Shown one piece after another: positions 1 through 7,985 of a DNA stretch of 16,827 nt. The notes beneath the pieces are model-generated. The model was not told where the DNA came from and searched no databases. It was given only the letters and a program-made list of their open reading frames with translations. Location: the NCBI GenBank assembly GCA_002395135.1, contig DGWC01000025.1, positions 1-16,827 of the forward strand. The letters run 5' to 3'. The position numbers and the translations under genes were made by a program. This DNA comes from Prevotella sp. UBA4268 (GTDB taxonomy: Bacteria; Bacteroidota; Bacteroidia; Bacteroidales; Bacteroidaceae). The first letter of the stretch is position 1; every line of letters starts with the position of its first letter.

Positions 1-559
1 TATACTCCTGCCAGTTCTTGCCCATGGCATGTGCATGTTTCGGCAGTTCCGTCGTAAGATTGCTCTTGATAATTTCACGCTGCTTGGCATCGGTGACCAT
101 TGTCAGGATGCGCTCACGGAAAGAGTTGATGGCATTATACAATTCGCGTCCGCGACCTTTACCGGGAGCCAGGATTACCTGACTGGCAGCCTCCAGGTCT
201 TCCTTGTTCTTGATATTCAACACGTCGCCGTTCTTGCCGTCGGCCTCTTTCACTATAGCCTCTTTCAGGTCTTGAGCCAGATGATAGATGGAGTCGCTCA
301 TGCGCTTCACCTCCGTCGCCTTGTCGAACCAGGCTTTCACCTTGGCCGGGTTCTGTTTCATCTGCGATTCGAAGTCGCTGTATATGGAAAGATTCTCCTT
401 CGTCGAGTTCATCGTGGTGCGGTTGATGCTCTCCTCAACGAGAGAGAATCCCTCGAGCACCTCCGTTGACACGTTCAACGCAAGCATAGCCATCAAGACG
501 ACATACATCAGGTTGATCATCTTCTGGCGGGGAGAAACGGGTCTTTTCTTGATTGCCAT
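1..559 (-). CDS. porM/gldM: T9SS periplasmic shaft protein PorM/GldM, N-terminal part (partial)
   Basis: This is the N-terminal 186 residues of PorM/GldM; the gene runs off the left edge. PorM forms the periplasmic shaft that, with PorL, transmits proton-motive-force energy to the outer-membrane PorK/PorN ring. The start MAIKKRPVSPRQKMINLMYV, followed by a single hydrophobic segment (about residues 14-30), is the family's usual N-terminus: a short cytoplasmic tail and one membrane anchor. The visible periplasmic part is polar and helical, matching the first periplasmic domain. The ATG (559-557) overlaps the porL stop in a TAATG arrangement, so the two genes are probably translationally coupled. 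PorN would be expected next, to the left. Identity is confident from sequence and operon context; nothing can be said about the missing C-terminal domains. Confidence 0.93.
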   Translation of the reverse strand, partial: MAIKKRPVSPRQKMINLMYVVLMAMLALNVSTEVLEGFSLVEESINRTTMNSTKENLSIYSDFESQMKQNPAKVKAWFDKATEVKRMSDSIYHLAQDLKEAIVKEADGKNGDVLNIKNKEDLEAASQVILAPGKGRGRELYNAINSFRERILTMVTDAKQREIIKSNLTTELPKHAHAMGKNWQEY

Positions 560-1374
560 TATTCTACTTTCATCTTCATGGTCATAGCCTCGATCATCCG
601 GGCATAGATATTGTTGAGTTGCTCAATCTGCCCAGCCATCTTCTTGGTCTGCTCATTGATTTCGTCAATGGTGCCAATCTGCGAACTGGCACTCTTCAAC
701 TGCATCTCGTAAACCTTGCAGATGCCAGTAAGCGTGCGGTTGAGATTCTCCATCTCCTCCGAGTCGGTGGTCAGGCGGCGGCTCTGTTCAGACACGCGCT
801 CAAGCACCTCGGTCAGTTTCTTCAGTTCATCCACATAAGCATTGGTGGCCTCTGTCATGTCGGGAGTGAGCGGAGGTATCACTGGCGGCTGCGCAGCAGT
901 CTCTGCCGCACCAGACATGGCGGCACCAGGCATCGCCGCAGCAGCCACAGAACCGTCGCCAACCCCTGCCGCAACAGTGCCGGCAGCAGCCACAGCGGGA
1001 CTACCGCCGATAATGATGGTTCCGCCGACGGTGTTTCCGCCCCTCACGGCCACCTTGTTTTCTTCTTCTTCCGTGGGCTCTTCCTCAGCATCCTCGCTCT
1101 CGTCAAGACGAAGATGAGTGGGCAGATCCATTCCGTCGGCCGTTTTGTCAAAGGGACGGTCGAAGGCAGAAAGGAAGAACACGAACACCTCGGTACCCAT
1201 ACCCAGGAACAGCCAGAAGTTGGCGCCGGGAATATGTGTCAGTTTGAAGAGCGTACCCAGAATTACGATGGCAGCACCCCAACTATAGGCATAGTTCAGG
1301 AATGTCTGTCCAGGCACGCTGTCCATCCACTTTTGCAGTCGGTATATGATATTCAGTTTGCTATACTGTGTCAT
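559..1374 (-). CDS. porL/gldL: T9SS inner-membrane motor protein PorL/GldL
   Basis: PorL is the inner-membrane proton-driven motor subunit that works with PorM. The protein has 271 residues starting MTQYSKLNII. Two transmembrane helices occupy about residues 33-48 and 53-71. Lys44 near the end of the first helix and Glu62 inside the second match the charged intramembrane residues known to matter in GldL motors. A very acidic stretch (about 91-106) follows, then an Ala/Gly-rich low-complexity linker (about 116-170) and a C-terminal helical, coiled-coil-like region (175-271). The frame stays open upstream to 1563 inside porK, but the start at 1374 fits the family N-terminus and leaves a 44-bp gap after porK. 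The stop overlaps the porM start. Confidence 0.94.
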   Translation of the reverse strand: MTQYSKLNIIYRLQKWMDSVPGQTFLNYAYSWGAAIVILGTLFKLTHIPGANFWLFLGMGTEVFVFFLSAFDRPFDKTADGMDLPTHLRLDESEDAEEEPTEEEENKVAVRGGNTVGGTIIIGGSPAVAAAGTVAAGVGDGSVAAAAMPGAAMSGAAETAAQPPVIPPLTPDMTEATNAYVDELKKLTEVLERVSEQSRRLTTDSEEMENLNRTLTGICKVYEMQLKSASSQIGTIDEINEQTKKMAGQIEQLNNIYARMIEAMTMKMKVE

Positions 1375-1418
1375 AATGCAATGTCGTTTGTTTGGATAAT
1401 ATATAAATATGTGTAGCC

Positions 1419-2891
1419 TTATTTCTTCTTTGTGTTTTTCTGTCTCACGCTCTGCGAGTTGGCCAGCGAGCGCACACAGCGGAATCCGATATACGAGCGG
1501 GGCTGGTTTTGGTATTCCCATGAGCGCCATGCCGAGCGGATATGGCTTTCGGGATCTTTCCACGAGCCGCCGCGCACACTCTTCTTCTTCAGCCGATAGG
1601 GGTCTTCCTTAGCAGCATTGTATTGAAGCGTCGGGTTCAGATCGTTCATGGCCTCCACGCCCGCCTCGGTGAAGATGGTGCTGGTCCACTCTGCCACGTT
1701 GCCGGCCATGTCGAACAATCCGTTTGAATTGGCCCCGTAGATGCCCACCTTGCTTGTTATCAGGTTACCGTCTTCGGTGTAATTGCCACGGTCGGGCTTG
1801 AAGTTGGCATAGAAACAGCCGCGCTCGTTTTTCATGTCTTCATTGTCCCAGGGGAATTCGTTGCCCTGCTTTCCACGGGCAGCATACTCCCATTCAGCCT
1901 CGGTGGGCAGTCGGTAGCGCTGTATGTAGCGGGCCTCGCCGCCCAGTCCTTTCAGCAGATAGTCGGTGCGCCAGGCACAGAAAGCGTTGGCCTGCTCCCA
2001 TGTCACGCCCACCACGGGATAATCGTTGTAGGCAGGATTGCTGAAATAGAAGCGCATGTACATCTCGTTGTCAGAATTCTTGAAGTCGTTCACCCAGCAA
2101 GTGGTGTCGGGATAGATGTTCACAATATAAGTGTTGAGGAAATCCCACGGTCCCGACAGCGGACGGTCTATGGTCTCGCGCACGATTCTGCCCTCGTCGT
2201 CGATATAGGCTGTATCCTTGGAAATCATCACCACCTCGTTGGGATCCACGGTGATGTCCGTGTTCAGGTTGCGCTCCTCGGGGTTCAGACGGTTGCGTCG
2301 CAGGGCAGCCGCCGTATAGTCGTAAACCTCATAGCGATAGTTCATCTGCCGCCAGTCAAGCAGTTTCTCGCCTGTCACGGGGTTCACCTCATAGAGACTC
2401 TCTATGGCTCGTGCCTCGTCCTCGTTGGGTTTCTTGGGCAGTGCCTTCTTCCAGTTCACATGCGGTGTCACGGGGTCGCCGTTCTTGTCTTCGGTGATCA
2501 TATACGACTCGTCGCCGCCATAGGAAGGATCAGCCAGACGCGTGCGCAGAATAGAGTCGCGCACCCAGTATACAAACTGCTTATACTCAGAGTTGGTCAC
2601 CTCCGTCTCGTCCATCCAGAAGCCGTCCACAGAGATGTCTTTCAGCGGAGCCTGCGTTCCCCACAGACTGTCTTGCTGCTCAATGCCCATCTTCAGATAG
2701 CCACGCTTCACCAGCGCCATGCCATAGGGAGTAGGCTCCACGAAACTCTTTCCGCCGCCCACGCCCGTCACTTCGCCGCCGCGGCTCACCGACGAGGCCA
2801 TCTTGCTTCCCAGACAGCCCGTAGTCAATGCCGCTGATGCAGCCCATATCAATATGAACAACAATTTCTTCATCTTCACTTTATCAGTCAT
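1419..2891 (-). CDS. porK/gldK: T9SS ring lipoprotein PorK/GldK (FGE-sulfatase fold)
   Basis: PorK is the outer-membrane-associated lipoprotein that forms the periplasmic T9SS ring with PorN. The protein has 490 residues from the ATG at 2891; a second start at 2873 (MKKLLFILIW) would give a more conventional signal peptide and is equally plausible. The lipobox region ALTTGC places the lipidated cysteine at residue 26. The rest is a formylglycine-generating-enzyme-like domain, with typical landmarks YRLPTEAEWEYAARG (about 326-340), FDMAGNVAEW (393-402), VRGGSW (439-444) and the terminal GFRCVRS (469-475). In PorK/GldK this fold is structural, not known to be an enzyme. It lies 27 bp after porP and 44 bp before porL in one operon. 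The long insert between about 115 and 285 is usual for the family. Confidence 0.95.
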   Translation of the reverse strand: MTDKVKMKKLLFILIWAASAALTTGCLGSKMASSVSRGGEVTGVGGGKSFVEPTPYGMALVKRGYLKMGIEQQDSLWGTQAPLKDISVDGFWMDETEVTNSEYKQFVYWVRDSILRTRLADPSYGGDESYMITEDKNGDPVTPHVNWKKALPKKPNEDEARAIESLYEVNPVTGEKLLDWRQMNYRYEVYDYTAAALRRNRLNPEERNLNTDITVDPNEVVMISKDTAYIDDEGRIVRETIDRPLSGPWDFLNTYIVNIYPDTTCWVNDFKNSDNEMYMRFYFSNPAYNDYPVVGVTWEQANAFCAWRTDYLLKGLGGEARYIQRYRLPTEAEWEYAARGKQGNEFPWDNEDMKNERGCFYANFKPDRGNYTEDGNLITSKVGIYGANSNGLFDMAGNVAEWTSTIFTEAGVEAMNDLNPTLQYNAAKEDPYRLKKKSVRGGSWKDPESHIRSAWRSWEYQNQPRSYIGFRCVRSLANSQSVRQKNTKKK

Positions 2892-2918
2892 TATTCTAAT
2901 GTGTCAAATTATCTTTTC

Positions 2919-3860
2919 CTACAAAATTCTCACGCTCTGATGGCGGTTTCTCCCCTTCTTGTAAAGGTTCAAGTCAACCTGATAGCCCACGGACAGTTCA
3001 TGGCTTCCGTTCCCGATGCTGATGTTCGACGTGTACACCTCATAACTATACCCCACGTTGAACCCGTGGAAACGGCCGCCCACCAACAGCGTTACCGAGT
3101 GGTCGGGGCTGTAGGTAACGCCGAGCGACAAGCATTTCTGCTCGTTGGTGTAAACCAGTCGGCCGGTCACGTCGGCGCGCCAAGCCAGTCCGTCGGTGCG
3201 CACCAGCACAGAGGCCGGTATAGATAAGAACGGATTTCTCAGCCTAATATTGTATCCGCCCGTGAAATAATATGTTCTGTCTATCTGCAACTCGTTGGTC
3301 TCGCCCAGTTCTACCAGCGGCGCATTCACATGGGCAACAGAGGCCCCGGCATACCATCGGCCGTGCACATAATAGAGTCCCGCGCCCAGGTCAACGGCGT
3401 TTCCCTGCTGCTGCGACTTCGAGAAAGCATCATCGTCATCGGTCTCCACGAAATCCAGTTTGCTGCCGTCCATATCCTCTGAAAGCATGCCCACCTGCAC
3501 GCCCACGCTGAGCACGCCGCCCAGCAGTTTTTTCTTAAAGGCATACTGCGCCGCTATGCGCTGGTGGGTGAACACGCCCAACTGGTCGTTCATCAGGTTC
3601 AGTCCTACTCCGTGATAACTGTTCAGGGCATAGAAGGGCATATCGCCGCTCACCCACATGGTGCGTGGGTTGTGCTCGAAGCCCACGAAACTCATGTTAT
3701 ACGCGCCCACCACGTTCAGTTTCTCCTGTTTTCCTGCCGAAGCGGGATTAAACCACGTATCCATGTCCCAGTAGTGGCTAAACGACGCGTCATACTGCGC
3801 GTCGGCCTCCACAGAGACCAGCGCGGCAGCCATCAACCCTATCACTATTCGCTTGAACAC
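2919..3860 (-). CDS. porP: PorP/SprF family T9SS outer-membrane protein
   Basis: This 313-residue beta-barrel protein belongs to the PorP/SprF family, needed for T9SS assembly or for displaying cargo at the surface. A signal peptide covers residues 1-21, with probable cleavage at ADA before QYDASFSHYW. The mature N-terminus and the following FNPASAG are family hallmarks. Alternating amphipathic strands with many Gly and aromatic residues continue to the C-terminus. It is the first gene of the por operon, as in many Bacteroidota. The start codon appears to be GTG (3860-3858): the frame upstream has no ATG nearby, and the next internal ATG (residue 10) would cut away the charged part of the signal peptide. 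The 245 bp upstream separate it from the divergent sigma-factor operon. Confidence 0.92.
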   Translation of the reverse strand: MFKRIVIGLMAAALVSVEADAQYDASFSHYWDMDTWFNPASAGKQEKLNVVGAYNMSFVGFEHNPRTMWVSGDMPFYALNSYHGVGLNLMNDQLGVFTHQRIAAQYAFKKKLLGGVLSVGVQVGMLSEDMDGSKLDFVETDDDDAFSKSQQQGNAVDLGAGLYYVHGRWYAGASVAHVNAPLVELGETNELQIDRTYYFTGGYNIRLRNPFLSIPASVLVRTDGLAWRADVTGRLVYTNEQKCLSLGVTYSPDHSVTLLVGGRFHGFNVGYSYEVYTSNISIGNGSHELSVGYQVDLNLYKKGRNRHQSVRIL

Positions 3861-3902
3861 GAATAAATAACGCGCTTTTTTCCTTTTTATTGTATCGACG
3901 CG

Positions 3903-3916
3903 CCCTCTTCGGAGGG
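3903..3916. other. Stable hairpin with C(TTCG)G loop between porP and the sigma operon
   Basis: The sequence CCCTC-TTCG-GAGGG forms a perfect 5-bp stem closed by the very stable C(UUCG)G tetraloop if transcribed from the plus strand. On the minus strand it would lie about 45 nt before the porP start, so it may be part of the por operon leader. No T-tract follows on either strand, so it does not look like a simple terminator. The rest of the 3861-4105 intergenic region holds only the -7-like box listed separately; no exact TAnnTTTG box was found for porP. Confidence 0.45.
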
Positions 3917-4050
3917 TTCAGACAGGAAAAAGCATCCATCTCCACCTATGAATCATCTGCCCGACGCTTAATCGCCCTCTGTGATTCTGCCGCATTGGAA
4001 AACATGCATAGTGAACTGTCGAAACATGGATTATTTTGAAAGTTTTTTAT

Positions 4051-4058
4051 TAATTTTG
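4051..4058 (+). promoter_or_regulatory. Putative -7 promoter element of the ECF sigma operon
   Basis: TAATTTTG matches the Bacteroidota -7 consensus TAnnTTTG exactly and lies 47 bp before the sigma-factor ATG, implying a leader of about 40 nt. A TTTG occurs at 4035-4038, but its 12-bp spacing is too short for the usual -33 element. Only the -7 box is supported. Confidence 0.5.
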
Positions 4059-4105
4059 CAACAAATAGGTTTAGTAAATCCTCTTCTCATGTGTATAATG
4101 AGCGT

Positions 4106-4642
4106 ATGACAGACGGAAAAGAACATATCCTTCAGTTGTTTCAACAACACTACCGACCGATGTTTCGGCTGGCCGTCATGCTCCTGCACGATGAAGCAGA
4201 GAGCAAAGACGTAGTGCACGATGTCTTTGCCAAACTGCTCAGCAGTCCGCAATTGCTCCGCCAAAAGCAAGGCAGAGACGACACACCGCAGGAGACCGGC
4301 ACCACCGAAGCATTCCTACTCACCTGCGTAAGAAACAGATGCCTGAACGTGATACGCAACCGACAGATACAAGAGCGCATACAGCGGCTCTATCTGCTTG
4401 ATGTGGAGACATCCATCCTCTCCGAGCGTCAACTCCACGAGGAAGCGGAAGTCTTGAACGAAGCCATTCTGAGACTGCAACCGCCCGTATGCCGCGACAT
4501 TATCCTGAAGCACTTTCGCGACGGGTTCACTTTCAGCGAAATTGCCCGCCACCTTCAGGTCAGCGAGACCACCGTTTACAAGCATCTGCGTCAAGCGCTA
4601 CAATCATTACGTGATCAACTTAAAAACCAGAAAGAGGTATGA
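4106..4642 (+). CDS. ECF-type RNA polymerase sigma factor (FecI-like)
   Basis: This is a 178-residue extracytoplasmic-function sigma factor. Region 2 covers about residues 8-90 and includes the helix DEAESKDVVHDVFAKL, the typical core-binding and -10-recognition area. Region 4 covers about 113-170, with the helix-turn-helix FTFSEIARHLQVSETTVYKH. The ATG at 4106 was chosen; a GTG at 4091 would add five residues but gives a less typical N-terminus. The stop overlaps the next gene's start (ATGA), and that gene encodes a membrane anti-sigma factor followed by a TonB-dependent receptor. It therefore most likely works as the FecI part of a FecIRA-like relay that switches on the receptor operon. A role in controlling the divergent por operon is possible but untested. 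Confidence 0.93.
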   Translation: MTDGKEHILQLFQQHYRPMFRLAVMLLHDEAESKDVVHDVFAKLLSSPQLLRQKQGRDDTPQETGTTEAFLLTCVRNRCLNVIRNRQIQERIQRLYLLDVETSILSERQLHEEAEVLNEAILRLQPPVCRDIILKHFRDGFTFSEIARHLQVSETTVYKHLRQALQSLRDQLKNQKEV

Positions 4643-5277
4643 ACAAAACCGAACAACTGCTCCACATGATGGAGCACCCCCATGAATATACCGACGGAGA
4701 ATGGCAGCAGATGCTGCACGACGAAGAATGCCGCGAGTTATATACCATGATGTCCAAGACTCGTAGTGCCATCGATGCCGCTCGTACCGACGAACTGATT
4801 ACCGACGAAACCATCGAAAGCGAATGGCAGAAACTCTGCGAAGAAACAAAGGCGAAGCGGGAAAGATTCATGCTGAAATATGCAGCCATGTTCATCGGTC
4901 TGCTCTTGATGTCGGGCATTGCCCTGGCTGCCATTCATTTTGCGGGAGAAAGAAACAGCATGAACGGCCATCAAGCAGAAGTGAAGAGCAAAGACAGTGC
5001 CACAGAAGTTCTTCCGGCATCGAAGACGGCATCACAGAGTGCTGACGTTTCACTCTCCGAGCCCGTCACGTTTGACAATGTGACACTTGAAAAGATTCTC
5101 ACCGAGATAGCCGAACACCACCATGCAGAGACTGTCTTCGAGAATGAAGAAGCCCGACGGTTGCGTTTCCACTTCGTATGGTACCGCGAGCAGTCGCTCG
5201 GCAAGGTCGTGGAGAGCCTCAACCACTTTGAGCATGTTGACATTCTTATTAACGACAACAAACTGATTGTAAGATGA
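4639..5277 (+). CDS. Short FecR-like anti-sigma factor with C-terminal DUF4974/STN-like domain
   Basis: This 212-residue single-pass protein has a cytoplasmic N-terminus (1-77, acidic and helical, the presumed sigma-binding part), a transmembrane helix (about 80-101) and a periplasmic tail. The last 70 residues (143-212), starting VTFDNVTLEKILTEIAEHH and ending INDNKLIVR, have the beta-alpha-beta pattern of the DUF4974 domain at the C-terminus of Bacteroidota FecR proteins. Only about 40 linker residues separate the helix from this domain, so the central FecR beta-domain of full-length homologues (usually over 300 residues) is absent. It overlaps the sigma gene and the receptor gene by ATGA at both ends. 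Inferred role: hold the sigma factor at the membrane and release or activate it when the receptor's STN domain signals. Confidence 0.85.
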   Translation: MNKTEQLLHMMEHPHEYTDGEWQQMLHDEECRELYTMMSKTRSAIDAARTDELITDETIESEWQKLCEETKAKRERFMLKYAAMFIGLLLMSGIALAAIHFAGERNSMNGHQAEVKSKDSATEVLPASKTASQSADVSLSEPVTFDNVTLEKILTEIAEHHHAETVFENEEARRLRFHFVWYREQSLGKVVESLNHFEHVDILINDNKLIVR

Positions 5278-7985
5278 AGCAACGAAACAACGAATATTCG
5301 AAAAGCATAATCGATGAAGAATTGAAAAGTATAATTGGTGAAAGGATTCCGTGCTTTCTTCTCTTTCTCCTTTTTACCTTTTCACCTTTTTACCATTCTC
5401 CTCTACAGGCGCAACGCATTACCCAGACATATAATAATGTGTCCATCGCCGATGCCCTGCGCCAACTGAACGAGCAGTCTACAGAATACACCATCCAGTT
5501 TCTATACAACGAACTCGAAGACTTCCGCATCACCACAACGATAAAAAACAAAAGCCTGCCCGACGCCATCCAGCAGATGATGGGCTTCTACCCTATCCGC
5601 ATGAGCATAGTCACCGACGATGCTCCAGAAGCAATGGGCAAACAACGGAAACAAATATTCGTGGAGTGCACCCACAAGACCGACTACCGTCTCACGGGAA
5701 CCATCATCGACGAGCAGGGACTGCCCGTGGCGTATGCCAACATCGCCGTGCTGAGTCCTGCTGACTCCACGCTGCTCAGCGGCGGCGTTTCTAACGAGAG
5801 CGGCTATTTCGCCATTCCCATTGAAAATCCACGGATAGGCGACGCAATGTCGGGAATGCGAGCCAAAGTGTTGGCCCGCATCTCCTATGTAGGATACAAG
5901 ACCGTTTTCAGACTTTGCGATAAGCCCGAAGTGGGCATCGTCAGGATGCGGCCAGACAACTATACCATCAATGGCGTAGTGGTGCATGGCGAACGCCCCA
6001 AGGTGCAACTGCAAGGCAATACGCTCGTCATGAATGTGGAAGGAACGGTGATGGAACAAATGGGAACAGCCGAAGATGTGCTGTCGCGAGTGCCTACCAT
6101 CTCAAAGAATGGGGAGGGCTACGAGATTCTCGGAAAGGGCACGCCGCTGATCTACCTGAACAACCGAAAGTTGACAAACTTAAATGAATTACGCAATATC
6201 CAGTCGGACCAAATCCGCAACATTGAAGTGGTACAGAATCCGGGTGCCCGCTACGATGCTACTGTTCAGGCCGTCATCGTCATCCGCACCCGTCGGTCGG
6301 CAGGCGAAGGCCTTGGCGTGGAACTGACGTCGTGGAGCCGCAAGGGCCACGGATGGGTGAACAACGAGCGTATCAACCTGACCTACCGCACGGGCCGTCT
6401 GGAGCTGTTTGCCAATCTCTTTGGAGCCTACAATAAGCGATGGAACCGAAGCGGATTTGAACAGACCGTCTACTCCGACACGCTGTGGACCGTCAGCAAC
6501 CGCCATCAGTCGACAGCCAACAATCCCTATCTGGAAGGGCGCATTGGCTTCAACTACCAAATCGACGACAACAATTCCTTCGGCGGCTTCTATCAGAACA
6601 ACTACGACTACGTGAAAACCCACGACGACCACGACGACGACCTGCTGGCCAACGGCGCAACGTACGACCACCTACACAACAGCAGCACCCGTCGCGACAC
6701 CAATGCGCCCAAGCATCAGGCCAACCTCTACTACACGGGCAAGTTGGGACAGTTTGGCGTTGACTTCAACGCCGACTACACGGCCTACAAGAACGTTAGT
6801 CGCAACGAGCAGCAGGAACTGAGCCGCAACTACGAGAACCGCGACGTGAACACCGAAACACAGACGCGCGGCCGCATGCTGGCCGAGAAGCTCATCGTGA
6901 GCCACAGACTGTGGAAGGGCCAAATCTCTGTCGGCGAGGAATACACCAACACCCGCTGGCGCAGCAGTTTCGAGAACCCTCAGGGCTACATTGCCAACAG
7001 CAACAACGAGCAGCACGAAAGCAACATCGCTCCGTTTGTGGAAATGCAACAGCAGTTTGGCCGCTTCCAACTGCAGGGTGGTCTGCGCTTTGAACACGTA
7101 GAAACCGACTACTTCGTCAGTGGCGAGCGACGCGCCGACCAGTGCCGCACCTACAACGACCTGTTCCCGTCCATCGCCCTTTCCACCGCCATCCAGAAAG
7201 TTCAACTCTCCCTGAGCTATGCCAAGCGCACCAACCGACCGGCCTACTGGCTGCTGAGCAACGACGTGGTCTACGAGAACCGTCTGAACAGGCAGGTGGG
7301 CAATCCCTATCTGCGACCTGTTAAGTACCACAACTTCAACGCTATGGTCATGTGGAAGTGGCTCTATCTGACGACCAACTTCGTCCACTGCGTCAATCCC
7401 TTCATACGCATCATGGAGAGCAGCGAAGAAGACAGCAAGGTGAACGTGGCCACCATCAAGAACTACAACCACGCCAACTGGCTTGTCGTCACGCTCGGCG
7501 CACAGAAGAGCGTCAGCCTCGGCAGCGGCATCACGTGGACACCGCAATACAACGTGACCTTCATGAAGCAATGGCTCACCACCACCTTCAATGGCCAAGA
7601 CAAGCATCTCAACAGGCCGATGCTCTCGCTACAGATGGGCAACATCGTCACGCTGCCCCACGACTGGATCTTGCAGGCCGACTTCAACATGCACACCCAC
7701 GGCTACACGGGCTCTAACTTCAGGGTCGAAACCACCAACGCCATGCTCTCGCTCAGCGTCAGCAAAGACTTCTTCAAGCGCCGTCTGAACGCGAGTCTCA
7801 CGGGCAACGACCTCTTCAACCAAGGCAAGGGTCTGGGCACGTTCTACTTCGACCACATGATTTTCCGCAAGACCGACGACAACGACACGCGCTACGTGTC
7901 GCTCTCCCTGCGTTACCGCTTCAACGTCACCCCGTCGAAATACAAAGGTACGGGTGCCGGTAATGCAGAGAAGAGCCGACTGTAA
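5274..7985 (+). CDS. TonB-dependent receptor-like outer-membrane transducer with STN domain
   Basis: The protein has 903 residues. In order: a hydrophobic signal peptide core (about 27-47, ending QAQ); an STN-like signalling domain (about 53-115, YNNVSIADALRQLNEQ...); a carboxypeptidase-regulatory-like beta-sandwich (about 140-225, LTGTIIDEQGLPVAYANIAV); a plug domain (about 233-340, with GAEDVLSRVP-like and RNIEVVQNPGARYDA landmarks); and an outer-membrane beta-barrel (345-903) of the OMP_b-brl_3/TonB-receptor type. The STN domain suits contact with the anti-sigma protein encoded just upstream, so it probably both binds a ligand and signals. No SusD-like partner follows, so glycan uptake of the SusCD type is not indicated; substrate unknown. 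The N-terminus before the hydrophobic core is unusually long (about 24 residues) and contains acidic residues. An 8-bp tandem repeat underlies the signal peptide. Confidence 0.9.
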   Translation: MKQRNNEYSKSIIDEELKSIIGERIPCFLLFLLFTFSPFYHSPLQAQRITQTYNNVSIADALRQLNEQSTEYTIQFLYNELEDFRITTTIKNKSLPDAIQQMMGFYPIRMSIVTDDAPEAMGKQRKQIFVECTHKTDYRLTGTIIDEQGLPVAYANIAVLSPADSTLLSGGVSNESGYFAIPIENPRIGDAMSGMRAKVLARISYVGYKTVFRLCDKPEVGIVRMRPDNYTINGVVVHGERPKVQLQGNTLVMNVEGTVMEQMGTAEDVLSRVPTISKNGEGYEILGKGTPLIYLNNRKLTNLNELRNIQSDQIRNIEVVQNPGARYDATVQAVIVIRTRRSAGEGLGVELTSWSRKGHGWVNNERINLTYRTGRLELFANLFGAYNKRWNRSGFEQTVYSDTLWTVSNRHQSTANNPYLEGRIGFNYQIDDNNSFGGFYQNNYDYVKTHDDHDDDLLANGATYDHLHNSSTRRDTNAPKHQANLYYTGKLGQFGVDFNADYTAYKNVSRNEQQELSRNYENRDVNTETQTRGRMLAEKLIVSHRLWKGQISVGEEYTNTRWRSSFENPQGYIANSNNEQHESNIAPFVEMQQQFGRFQLQGGLRFEHVETDYFVSGERRADQCRTYNDLFPSIALSTAIQKVQLSLSYAKRTNRPAYWLLSNDVVYENRLNRQVGNPYLRPVKYHNFNAMVMWKWLYLTTNFVHCVNPFIRIMESSEEDSKVNVATIKNYNHANWLVVTLGAQKSVSLGSGITWTPQYNVTFMKQWLTTTFNGQDKHLNRPMLSLQMGNIVTLPHDWILQADFNMHTHGYTGSNFRVETTNAMLSLSVSKDFFKRRLNASLTGNDLFNQGKGLGTFYFDHMIFRKTDDNDTRYVSLSLRYRFNVTPSKYKGTGAGNAEKSRL
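5369..5394 (+). repeat. 8-bp tandem repeat (CCTTTTYA x3) inside the receptor signal peptide
   Basis: Units CCTTTTTA, CCTTTTCA and CCTTTTTA lie head to tail, followed by a fourth CC, within a longer pyrimidine-only-rich tract (about 5354-5400). They encode receptor residues 32-41 of the signal peptide. Because 8 is not a multiple of 3, gain or loss of one unit would shift the reading frame just before the mature protein. Three slightly imperfect copies is few for active slippage, so phase variation is only a possibility. Confidence 0.6.

Noticed and set aside
553..1416. Plus-strand frame of 287 codons opposite porL
   Set aside because: It is His/Ser/Gly-rich shadow sequence; porL on the minus strand explains the region completely.
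1375..1563. N-terminal extension of PorL into porK
   Set aside because: The 63 extra residues are unlike any PorL N-terminus and lie mostly in the porK coding region; the ATG at 1374 fits the family.
4035..4058. TTTG...TAATTTTG as a complete -33/-7 promoter
   Set aside because: The spacing of 12 bp is too short for the usual arrangement of about 19-21 bp, so only the -7 box is kept. The same holds for the efflux promoter.
6672..7607. Minus-strand frame of 311 codons opposite the receptor gene
   Set aside because: Its Val/Ala/Leu-rich composition is the antisense shadow of the receptor coding sequence; it has no recognisable domain and no promoter-like context.
5274..7985. SusC/SusD-type glycan uptake system
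   Set aside because: The receptor has STN and regulatory domains, but no SusD-like lipoprotein or glycan enzyme gene is present nearby.
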